Shown here: positions 6,417-12,997 of the stretch, in pieces
Layout of the letters: every line of letters starts with the position of its first letter
Position numbering within the stretch: the stretch's first letter is position 1
Assembly: GCA_030609215.1 (NCBI GenBank)
Contig: JAUWCR010000011.1
Span: 1 to 12,997 of the forward strand
DNA from: Actinomycetes bacterium
GTDB lineage: Bacteria; Actinomycetota; Humimicrobiia; Humimicrobiales; Humimicrobiaceae
Direction of reading: 5' to 3'
DNA length: 12,997 nucleotides
Notes under the pieces: model-generated
Database searches by the model: none
Told to the model about the DNA's origin: nothing
Seen by the model: only the letters and a program-made list of their open reading frames with translations
Translations under genes and position numbers: made by a program

Positions 6417-7350
6417 CTTTTATTTTATATCCGTTTAAAAAGTCCAAAAATGACATTTCATTCTTTCCAGATGGCTTCAAACATTCAATTCTGATAATCT
6501 CATTTTTATTACATCTTATTAAAATTCCTGATTTTTTATCTGCTGATATTACTGTTCCATTACCCCCATTGCTTTTGCTAAAATATTTTATTTCTTTATC
6601 ATTGCAGAAGCTTGCCTTTAGTATTTTAATCCTTTTGCCGTTCAACGTTGAAAAAGAACCAGGTTTGGAACTAAACGCTCTTATTTTATTTACTATATTT
6701 ATTGCACTATTATTCCAATCTAAATTTAAATCCTTTTTATCTATTAAATTTGTATAAGTTGCATTTTTATTATCCTGTGGCACAGGTTCCATACCTTTTT
6801 CTTCAATTAAATCCAGGACAGAAATAAGTAAAGGGCATCCAATTTTTATTAATTTTTTTTCAACCATATCTTTATTATCGCTACTGTTAATTATAAATTC
6901 ATCTTGAATGTAAATATCGCCTTCATCCACTTTCTCGGTCATTCTAATAATACTAATTCCAGTTTTATTATCTCCATTAAGAATTGGACTTGTTATTGGT
7001 GATGGCCCTCTATATTTCGGAAGCAAAGAAGGATGTACATTGATACACCTGTTATAGCATAACTTTAATAAATCCTTTGGTATTATCATCCCAAAAGAAA
7101 CTACAACTACGCAATTAAAATCTTTATCTTTAAGATAATTTATAAATTTAAAATCTAAAGTCTTTATTTGAAAAAAATCAATAACACTTTCAATTGCCCA
7201 TTTCTTTACAGGGTTTGGAAGAAATTTTTTCCCCCTTCCCTTCCTCTTATCAATACCTGTTATAACTAAAGATATACTATGTTTTGATTCATAAATTTCT
7301 TTTAAAAACGGAACTGAAAAATCAGAAGAGCCGAAAAATAATATCTTCAA
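6397..7350 (-). CDS. fmt: Methionyl-tRNA formyltransferase
   Basis: Fmt formylates initiator Met-tRNA with 10-formyl-tetrahydrofolate, so that protein synthesis starts with N-formylmethionine. The 317 residues match the family. An N-terminal formyltransferase fold begins MKILFFGSSDF. A basic loop KGRGKKFLPNPVK (37-49) is typical for tRNA binding. The catalytic centre is NVHPSLLPKYRGPSP (Asn104, His106), with Asp142 in the MTEKVDEGDI segment completing the N-H-D triad. The smaller C-terminal domain (about 205-317) shows the SGILIRC and LKPSGKNEMSFLDFL segments of Fmt. The start is TTG at 7350, where the family N-terminus aligns; GGAGG lies about 10 bases upstream, a rather long spacing. def is 54 bases upstream, and the deformylase later removes the formyl group that Fmt adds. 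rsmB overlaps its 3' end. Confidence 0.97.
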   Translation of the reverse strand: MKILFFGSSDFSVPFLKEIYESKHSISLVITGIDKRKGRGKKFLPNPVKKWAIESVIDFFQIKTLDFKFINYLKDKDFNCVVVVSFGMIIPKDLLKLCYNRCINVHPSLLPKYRGPSPITSPILNGDNKTGISIIRMTEKVDEGDIYIQDEFIINSSDNKDMVEKKLIKIGCPLLISVLDLIEEKGMEPVPQDNKNATYTNLIDKKDLNLDWNNSAINIVNKIRAFSSKPGSFSTLNGKRIKILKASFCNDKEIKYFSKSNGGNGTVISADKKSGILIRCNKNEIIRIECLKPSGKNEMSFLDFLNGYKIKVGERFE

Positions 7351-7373
7351 TATGAAAATACCTCCAAACTACC

Positions 7374-7397
7374 AAAAAAATAAATAAACTTATTTAT
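7374..7397 (-). terminator. Weak AT hairpin with T run between def and fmt
   Basis: Reading the minus strand after the def stop, ATAAATAA (7397-7390), two bases and TTATTTAT (7387-7380) form an 8-bp stem that runs straight into at least six further Ts (7379-7374). The layout is that of an intrinsic terminator, but the stem has no G-C pairs and would be weak. At most it may attenuate fmt and rsmB relative to def. Confidence 0.25.
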
Positions 7398-7404
7398 GTT
7401 TCAC

Positions 7405-7890
7405 TCACTTTCCTATTTTAGATAACAATTCCCTCTTTGTTTCCTTATCGAGGTGGTCTATAAAAAGTATCCCATTTAAATGATCCACTTCGTGTTGAAA
7501 AATCCTTGAAAGCAGTCCCTCAGCCTCAAATACATTTTCATTCCCTTCAATATCCATTGCTTCTACCTTAATTTTTTTTGCTCTTCCAACATTATACCTA
7601 TATGAACCTATACTTAGACAGCCTTCTTCATCTATAATTTGTTCATTATCTAAAATTTCGATTTCAGGATTAATGAAAGCCTTTATCTTTTCACTAAAAT
7701 TTACAATAATCACCCTTTTTGATACTCCTATTTGAGGAGCAGCAAGACCTGCAGCAATAATTTCACTTTTTGTAATAGTATCTACCATATCCTCTACTAA
7801 TTCTATTATTCTTTTATCAATTTCTTTTACTTCCTTGCTTTTTTCTCTCAATACCGGATCCCCTATTATTCTAATTTTTTTTACAGCCAT
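7405..7890 (-). CDS. def: Peptide deformylase
   Basis: A metal (Fe2+) hydrolase that removes the N-formyl group from nascent proteins at the ribosome exit. All three family motifs are present in the 161-residue protein: GLAAPQIG (48-55) as motif I, EGCLS (89-93) with metal ligand Cys91, and QHEVDHLNG (132-140) with ligands His133 and His137 and catalytic Glu134. The residue two before the motif I GL is Ala where many family members have Gly (AAGLAAPQ against GxGLAAPQ), a minor change. The ATG at 7890 has GGAAGGA just upstream and is preceded by the priA stop 18 bases away. It lies directly before fmt in the same operon, the classical def-fmt pair. Confidence 0.97.
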   Translation of the reverse strand: MAVKKIRIIGDPVLREKSKEVKEIDKRIIELVEDMVDTITKSEIIAAGLAAPQIGVSKRVIIVNFSEKIKAFINPEIEILDNEQIIDEEGCLSIGSYRYNVGRAKKIKVEAMDIEGNENVFEAEGLLSRIFQHEVDHLNGILFIDHLDKETKRELLSKIGK

Positions 7891-7908
7891 AAATTCCTTC
7901 CAAAAGTT

Positions 7909-10179
7909 TTATAAAATCCATACTGGGTCCACGTCTATAATTATTTTATTGTTCTTACTCTCTTTAAAGTATTTTATTATCTTATTTATTCTTACACTAA
8001 ATTTTTCTATTTCTTTGGTTTTTATCAATATATGCCATCTGTAAAATAAATTAATTTTATAGAATGGCGCAGGAGCAGGACCTAATATTTTATAATCAAT
8101 TTTAATAATTTTTTCCAGTTCTGCAAATATTTTTTTTACATCCTTTTTTACATTCCCCTCATTCTTGCCAGATATAACAATGTTTATTAGATTCGAAAAG
8201 GGCGGATAAGATAGCTCTCTTCTATTTTCAAGTTCTGCTTCGTAAAAAATATTATAATCATCACTTAAAAAACTTTTTACTACATTACTTAGAGGATTGT
8301 ATGTCTGAATAATTACCGTCCCCTGTTTTGACTTTCTACCAGCCCTTCCTGCTACTTGAGTTATCAATTGATATACCCTTTCATACATATGATAATCTGG
8401 TAATTCAAGCATATAATCACAATTAATAATACCAACCAGTGTTACGTCCCCTATATCTAAACCTTTTGCTACCATCTGAGTACCTATAAGAATTGCTCCT
8501 CCAGGAGAAATAAACTTTTTCAATATTTCCTCATGTGATTTTTTCTTTTTTGTAGAATCAGAATCTATTCTTAAAATTGGAATATTTTTAAATCTAAGCC
8601 TTAGTTTAGACTCAACCTTCTGAATTCCTGTTCCCTGTAAAAATATATTTTTTCCGCCGCATAATTTACAAACACCTGTAAATTTCTCTTCCTTGCCACA
8701 GTGATGACAAATTAGCTTGCGGCCATCTCTATGAAATTTATAAGATAAATTACATGATGGGCATTTTGGAACATTGCCGCAATCATTACATATGGCAAAA
8801 TTGCTATATCCTCTTCTATTCATAAGTATAATTACTTTATCATTATTGTTAAGAGTTTTATTAATTTCTTTAAATAACTCACTAGTAATAACTGTATCAT
8901 CCCTGTATTTATCTATTAGTTTTAAATCAATTACCTTTTTTACAATTGGATTTTTACTCTGAGCCCTTACAGGAACTTTTAAAAGCATGAAATTTTTATT
9001 ATTTTCTGCCCTATACCTCATATTTACAGATGGTGTGGCACTGCCAAATACAACAGGTATATTTAATATTTTACCAATTTTTATAGCTACATCCTGAGTG
9101 TTGTACCTTATTGAAGAACCTTCTTTATAGGAAGTGTCGTGCTCTTCATCTATTATTATCACTCCCAATTCATTAATTGGAGTAAACAAAGCAGATCTTG
9201 TCCCAATTATGACGCTATATTTATTTTCCCAAATATCCAGCCATGTTTCATATCTTTCATTTATGCTCATATTTGAGTGGTATACAGCAACTTCATTCCC
9301 GAATTCAACTTTAAATCTTGAATATAGCTGGGGAGTAAGAATAATTTCAGGAGTTAGCACTAATGCTTTTTTATTTCTACTTAGAACTTCCCTGCATACG
9401 CTTGTATATATTTCTGTTTTACCGCTGCCAGTAACGCCTTCTATTAAAAAACAACCAAATATATTTTTATCAATTACTTTAACAATAGAATCCAGACATT
9501 TTTTCTGATAAATATTTAGAACTATTTTATGCTTTTTCTTGATACCATCATCCAAGATGTCATATTTAAAATCTCTTCTTATTCTTCTTTTACAAACTCT
9601 TATAATTTTTTTATTTAGTAAAGTTTTTATACTACTTAAGCTTGAAGCAGTGTCTTTAACCAGTACATCTCTGGGTACCTCATTATTTTTAACTAAATAA
9701 TCAATAATCTTTTTTTGAGAATAACTCTTTTTCCAGTTTATTTTATCTTTTAATTCCAGATATTTATCTTTGTTCAATTTAAAATAAGACCTGTACTTTA
9801 ACTCCATTTCTGGATTGGAAAGAATATTCTCAATTTTTTTTCTACCTCCTGTTGGTAAAAAAAGTTTAAATACCCTCCCGGCAGATTGCATATAGTATGA
9901 ACTAATCCAATTTATAAGTTCTAATTTTTCTTTACTGAAAAATGGTTTGGAACTTATAACGTTATCTATAAATTTTATGTCTCTGCCTGGTAATTTAGAA
10001 TGGTCTTTTATCTTAGATACATATCCAATTTCCATTCTTGATTTTAATGGGACAGAAACAATACTACCAACTTTTATAGAATTTTTTAATTTTAAGGGTA
10101 CTATGTAGTCAAAAGCATGATCTACTTTGCGGGTTTTAATATCTAAATAAACCTCAGCAAATTGATTAATATTATTCAT
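7909..10179 (-). CDS. priA: Primosomal protein N' (replication restart helicase PriA)
   Basis: PriA recognises stalled forks and D-loops and reloads the replisome. The 756 residues contain an N-terminal 3'-DNA-binding domain (about 7-105), a winged-helix region (about 150-200), and a superfamily 2 helicase core with Walker A GVTGSGKT (248-255), DEEH box (344-347) and GSATPS (379-384). A zinc-binding insert of eight cysteines in four CxxC pairs follows (464/467, 473/476, 491/494, 504/507). The second helicase lobe carries GTQMVAKGLDIGDV and QVAGRAGRKSKQG. All functional residues I can check are intact. The ATG at 10179 aligns with a normal PriA start, but no Shine-Dalgarno sequence is visible in the 16 bases after the metK stop, so initiation may depend on coupling to metK. 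Confidence 0.97.
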   Translation of the reverse strand: MNNINQFAEVYLDIKTRKVDHAFDYIVPLKLKNSIKVGSIVSVPLKSRMEIGYVSKIKDHSKLPGRDIKFIDNVISSKPFFSKEKLELINWISSYYMQSAGRVFKLFLPTGGRKKIENILSNPEMELKYRSYFKLNKDKYLELKDKINWKKSYSQKKIIDYLVKNNEVPRDVLVKDTASSLSSIKTLLNKKIIRVCKRRIRRDFKYDILDDGIKKKHKIVLNIYQKKCLDSIVKVIDKNIFGCFLIEGVTGSGKTEIYTSVCREVLSRNKKALVLTPEIILTPQLYSRFKVEFGNEVAVYHSNMSINERYETWLDIWENKYSVIIGTRSALFTPINELGVIIIDEEHDTSYKEGSSIRYNTQDVAIKIGKILNIPVVFGSATPSVNMRYRAENNKNFMLLKVPVRAQSKNPIVKKVIDLKLIDKYRDDTVITSELFKEINKTLNNNDKVIILMNRRGYSNFAICNDCGNVPKCPSCNLSYKFHRDGRKLICHHCGKEEKFTGVCKLCGGKNIFLQGTGIQKVESKLRLRFKNIPILRIDSDSTKKKKSHEEILKKFISPGGAILIGTQMVAKGLDIGDVTLVGIINCDYMLELPDYHMYERVYQLITQVAGRAGRKSKQGTVIIQTYNPLSNVVKSFLSDDYNIFYEAELENRRELSYPPFSNLINIVISGKNEGNVKKDVKKIFAELEKIIKIDYKILGPAPAPFYKINLFYRWHILIKTKEIEKFSVRINKIIKYFKESKNNKIIIDVDPVWIL

Positions 10180-10195
10180 CTATAAATATTTTAAA

Positions 10196-11401
10196 TTACT
10201 TCAGGCCTAATATACTCTTTATATCATTAACTTTATCTAGTTTCTCCCACGTAAAATCTCTATCATGTCTGCCAAAATGCCCATAAGAAGCAGTCTTTTT
10301 ATATATTGGTCTTATTAAATCTAAATTCTTTATGATTGCACCGGGCCTCAAATCAAATATCTCTTCAACTGCCTTTTTTATTTTTCCAGTATCAACATTT
10401 TCAGTATTAAAAGTTTCTATCATTAATGAAACTGGATGAGCTACTCCTATCGCATATGCAATTTCTATCTCTAATCTATCAGCAGCTCCAGCTGCAACTA
10501 AATTTTTAGCTACATACCTTGCAGCATATGAAGCAGATCTATCAACCTTTGTAGGATCTTTTCCGGAAAAACATCCTCCTCCATGCCTTGCCATACCGCC
10601 ATATGTATCAACAATAATTTTTCTTCCAGTTAGGCCAGTATCTCCCATTGGCCCACCTATAGTAAATTCACCTGTTGGATTAACAAATAATTTTAAATCT
10701 TTATTTAAATACTCTTCCGGTATAATTGGTTTTACTACAAATTCCTTTATATCAGGCATTATTTGTGTTTCTATATCAATCATTGGAGAATGCTGAGCTG
10801 ATACAACTATCGTTTCTACTCTGATTGGTTTGCCATCTTCATATTTGACAGTAACCTGGCTTTTACCGTCTGGTCGAAGATAAGGAAGTATGCCTGCCTT
10901 TCTTACCTCAGATAATCTATGTGCTAATTTATGCGCTAGTTGTATTGGAAGAGGCATTAATTCAGGAGTTTCTTTACAAGCATAACCTATCATCATACCT
11001 TGATCACCAGCTCCAAGTTGGTCAATTTCATCCTCGTACCCATTCCCAGCTCTTGATTCATAAGATTTAGAAACACCCTGTGCTATATTTGGCGATTGTT
11101 TGCCAATAGAAACTAAAACACCACAGGTTTCACAATCAAAACCATATTTTGCTCGAGTATAACCTATGTCCTTTATAGTATTCCTGACAATACCTGGAAT
11201 TTCTACATAAGTCTCTGTTGTTACTTCACCAGCAACAATTACAATCCCTGTTTTTAGCAATGTCTCAATAGCAACCCTGCAATTTGGATCATTAGCAATA
11301 ATCTCATCCAATATTGCATCAGATATTTGATCTGCCATTTTGTCAGGATGACCTTCAGTTACTGATTCTGAAGTAAATACAAAATCTCCACCTTTTGACA
11401 T
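10196..11401 (-). CDS. metK: S-adenosylmethionine synthetase
   Basis: MetK makes SAM from ATP and methionine, releasing phosphate and pyrophosphate. The 401 residues show the family hallmarks: [11 protein letters not shown] (11-21) with the active-site His18, [12 protein letters not shown] (130-141), the first family signature, and [16 protein letters not shown] (274-289), the second, phosphate-binding signature. Cys277 replaces the Ala found in many homologues at that place, a tolerated-looking change. The start is firm: AGGAGGG lies just ahead of ATG 11401. It sits 24 bases after coaBC and before priA, an insertion compared with the Bacillus order. Two SAM-dependent rRNA methyltransferases (RsmB, RsmD) are encoded in the window. 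I see no SAM riboswitch upstream, so any control would be through the operon promoter outside the window. Confidence 0.98.
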   Translation of the reverse strand: MSKGGDFVFTSESVTEGHPDKMADQISDAILDEIIANDPNCRVAIETLLKTGIVIVAGEVTTETYVEIPGIVRNTIKDIGYTRAKYGFDCETCGVLVSIGKQSPNIAQGVSKSYESRAGNGYEDEIDQLGAGDQGMMIGYACKETPELMPLPIQLAHKLAHRLSEVRKAGILPYLRPDGKSQVTVKYEDGKPIRVETIVVSAQHSPMIDIETQIMPDIKEFVVKPIIPEEYLNKDLKLFVNPTGEFTIGGPMGDTGLTGRKIIVDTYGGMARHGGGCFSGKDPTKVDRSASYAARYVAKNLVAAGAADRLEIEIAYAIGVAHPVSLMIETFNTENVDTGKIKKAVEEIFDLRPGAIIKNLDLIRPIYKKTASYGHFGRHDRDFTWEKLDKVNDIKSILGLK

Positions 11402-11425
11402 AAAACCCTCCTATTTTGGAAAATA

Positions 11426-12646
11426 TTAGTTAACATTAATCTTATTTATTTCACCCCATATTTTTCTAGCAATAATTCTTTTATTTTCTTTCTTCAATTT
11501 TTTTACACTGCCATCCTGCTTCAAAACGATAACTTCATTAAAATCACTTTCAAATCCAATATCATTCCTTGATATATCATTTGCGATTATTAAATCAATA
11601 TCTTCACCGCTAAATTTATCTGCAATATTATTAATACTTATACCATCTTCAGCAGAAAAACCTACCAAGATTTGATTCTTGTTCTTTTTTGAAGCTAGTT
11701 CCTTTAATATATTTATATTCTCTTTAAATTTCAATTTTGATATTATATCATCATTTTTCTTTAGCTTATAATTAAATCTTTTCACGGGCACAACATCGCT
11801 AACTGCAGCAGCCATTATAATAACATCACTATTTTTATAATATTTTAACACTTGTTCTTTCATCTCTCTTGAGTCTTCCACAAAAATTACATCAACTCCA
11901 TAAGGCAAAGATAAATTTTTATTTGCAGTAATGAGAAAAACTTTTTTCGCTCCCCTGAAGTATGCCTCTTCAGCTAAAGCAACTCCCATTTTTCCACTGG
12001 AAATATTTGAAATATATCTTACCCTATCAATATATTCTTTTGTTCCTCCTGCAGTTACAATTACTTTTTTTTCGTTAAGGTCATTACAGTACGACAACAA
12101 ATTCCCTAATTTTTCTAAAATTATATCTTCATCTTCCATTTTTCCAAAACCTTCTTCCCCGCATGCCAATTTACCCTTTATTGGTCCTGTAAAAAAATAA
12201 GTTCCAATATTTTTCAATTTATCAATATTTTCTTGAATAATCGGGTTTAGATACATTCCTTCATTCATCGCAGGAGCAATCAATACAGGGCAATTAGAAG
12301 ACAATATAGCGGTAGTTAAAAAATTATCACACACACCATAAGCTAATTTAGAAATAGTGTTTGCAGTACAAGGCGCTACCAGTACAATATCTATACTATG
12401 CGCAAGAGATATATGATATATTTTTTCCTCATTTTTAAATTGTTCCAGAATAGTTTTATTACCGCTAATTGAACTAAATGTTATTGGATTGATAAAATTT
12501 GCAGCATTTGGACTCATGACTGGAAATACTTCTGCCCCAAGCTTAACTAATTTGCTACAAATTCCTGCTGATTTATATGCAGCAATAGAACCTGTAATTC
12601 CCAGCATAATCTTTTTTTTAATAAAAGATATTTTTTTTTTAGCCAT
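11426..12646 (-). CDS. coaBC: Bifunctional phosphopantothenoylcysteine decarboxylase / phosphopantothenate-cysteine ligase
   Basis: This fused flavoenzyme carries out two consecutive steps of coenzyme A synthesis: CoaB joins cysteine to 4'-phosphopantothenate and CoaC decarboxylates the product. The CoaC half (about 12-185) has LGITGSIAAYK (15-25), catalytic His78, APAMNEGMYLNP (124-135) and the substrate-lid ACGEEGFGKM (161-170, Cys162). The CoaB half (about 193-406) begins VIVTAGGTKEYIDRVR and has ISNISSGKMG (212-221) with Asn214, AAAVSDVVP, the lysine-rich loop KLKKND and GFSAEDG. The length of 406 is typical. ATG 12646 gives a Lys-rich leader of 13 residues and has no ribosome site. ATG 12607 would cut the first strand close, so the longer form is kept. 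It lies 27 bases after rpoZ. Confidence 0.97.
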   Translation of the reverse strand: MAKKKISFIKKKIMLGITGSIAAYKSAGICSKLVKLGAEVFPVMSPNAANFINPITFSSISGNKTILEQFKNEEKIYHISLAHSIDIVLVAPCTANTISKLAYGVCDNFLTTAILSSNCPVLIAPAMNEGMYLNPIIQENIDKLKNIGTYFFTGPIKGKLACGEEGFGKMEDEDIILEKLGNLLSYCNDLNEKKVIVTAGGTKEYIDRVRYISNISSGKMGVALAEEAYFRGAKKVFLITANKNLSLPYGVDVIFVEDSREMKEQVLKYYKNSDVIIMAAAVSDVVPVKRFNYKLKKNDDIISKLKFKENINILKELASKKNKNQILVGFSAEDGISINNIADKFSGEDIDLIIANDISRNDIGFESDFNEVIVLKQDGSVKKLKKENKRIIARKIWGEINKINVN

Positions 12647-12673
12647 TTTTTTATAACTATTTAATTTTAATAA

Positions 12674-12916
12674 TTATTCAGCACTATCCTTTCCAATCTT
12701 AGAGCTAATTTTACCTTCTTTCATTTCACTAAAGGCTATTTCCATGGGGTCATCAGTTTCAATATCAACTAGAGGGTGAATTACATTTATTCTCTCCATT
12801 TTCTTTCTGGCAGAAATATATTCTCCTAAATCCTTTGCTCTCTTAGATACAATTATACATAAAGAATATTTGCTGCCAGCACTCTCAATTAATTCTTCTA
12901 CATCAGGTAATTCCAT
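12674..12916 (-). CDS. rpoZ: DNA-directed RNA polymerase omega subunit
   Basis: Omega is the small subunit that helps fold and dock the beta' subunit of RNA polymerase. The 80-residue protein matches the family in size and pattern: an N-terminal helix (ELPDVEELIESAGSKYSL), the KRAKDLGEYI segment (25-34) corresponding to the conserved KRARQL helix, and a C-terminal stretch with DDPMEIAFSEMKEGKI. The family is short and variable, but its position directly after gmk and before coaBC is diagnostic. ATG 12916 has AAGGAGGAG 8 bases upstream. That ribosome site lies within the final codons of gmk, so the two genes are likely translationally coupled. Confidence 0.93.
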   Translation of the reverse strand: MELPDVEELIESAGSKYSLCIIVSKRAKDLGEYISARKKMERINVIHPLVDIETDDPMEIAFSEMKEGKISSKIGKDSAE

Positions 12917-12920
12917 TTAT

Positions 12921-12997
12921 TTAAACTCCTCCTTTTTGCAAATTCAAAACATATTTTAAATTTTGTAAAGCTTCATTATAATTATTATTAACAATTA
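12921..12997 (-). CDS. gmk: Guanylate kinase, C-terminal end only (partial)
   Basis: The minus strand is open from the window edge to a TAA at 12923-12921 in a frame reading I-V-N-N-N-Y-N-E-A-L-Q-N-L-K-Y-V and ending NLQKGGV (24 residues). This resembles the end of guanylate kinase, typically a DYxIVNxDxxxAxxxLxxI helix. The position just before rpoZ is where gmk lies in many bacteria. The 5' part is outside the window. The last codons contain the rpoZ ribosome site and only 4 bases separate the genes. The call depends mostly on context because so little of the protein is visible. Confidence 0.75.
   Translation of the reverse strand, partial: IVNNNYNEALQNLKYVLNLQKGGV

Noticed and set aside
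9134..9508. Plus-strand open frame of 124 residues inside priA.
   Set aside because: It overlaps the invariant PriA helicase motifs and shows no family resemblance or ribosome site.
11402..11425. Search for a SAM riboswitch ahead of metK.
   Set aside because: Only 24 bases separate coaBC and metK, holding just the AGGAGGG ribosome site.

Overview
The window is very A+T-rich (roughly 30% G+C by eye) and almost every gene lies on the minus strand. The contents are core bacterial housekeeping genes: nucleotide and cofactor synthesis, protein maturation, ribosome assembly and modification, and replication restart. The DNA looks like a chromosomal backbone from a low-G+C bacterium, either a Firmicutes-type lineage or a deep clade such as Atribacterota. 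That placement rests on gene order, A/T-ending codons, frequent TTG/GTG starts and the zinc-cysteine form of L28; no species can be named from the sequence alone.

Reading in the direction of transcription (right to left), the first block is gmk (3' end only, 12921-12997), rpoZ, coaBC, metK, priA, def, fmt and rsmB. Gaps range from a short overlap to 54 bases, so this is probably one long operon. It matches the gmk-rpoZ-coaBC-priA-def-fmt-rsmB order known from Bacillus, with metK inserted between coaBC and priA. The block ends at 4911 against rpmB, the only intact plus-strand gene, whose stop codon lies 2 bases from the rsmB stop codon. rpmB has its own good promoter in the 219-bp divergent region 4498-4716. 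The second minus-strand block starts from the other side of that region: a membrane-anchored SGNH/GDSL hydrolase, fakA (yloV), rsmD, coaD and a coiled-coil SepIVA/ATP-synthase-b-like protein.

The genes fit together functionally. def and fmt handle N-formylmethionine. rsmB and rsmD methylate 16S rRNA using SAM supplied by metK. coaBC and coaD sit in two blocks but act in the same coenzyme A pathway. FakA activates fatty acids, and the lipase-like gene just upstream could supply them.

Points that deserve attention: (1) rsmD has no ATG/GTG/TTG at its conserved N-terminus; its homology begins exactly at an ATA codon preceded by the same GGTGG ribosome site used by fakA. (2) A G+C-rich 39-codon open frame at 83-202 reads as the N-terminus of a type I restriction-modification M subunit, apparently a decayed or transferred remnant. 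(3) The rpmB leader can form a long-range pairing that covers its ribosome-binding site. (4) The Bacillus-type cluster is rearranged, with rlmN-prpC-prkC-rsgA-rpe and recG absent. Positions 1-82 show nothing I recognise. I found no RNA gene, CRISPR array, insertion sequence or known riboswitch. The window does not contain an obvious new multi-gene system.
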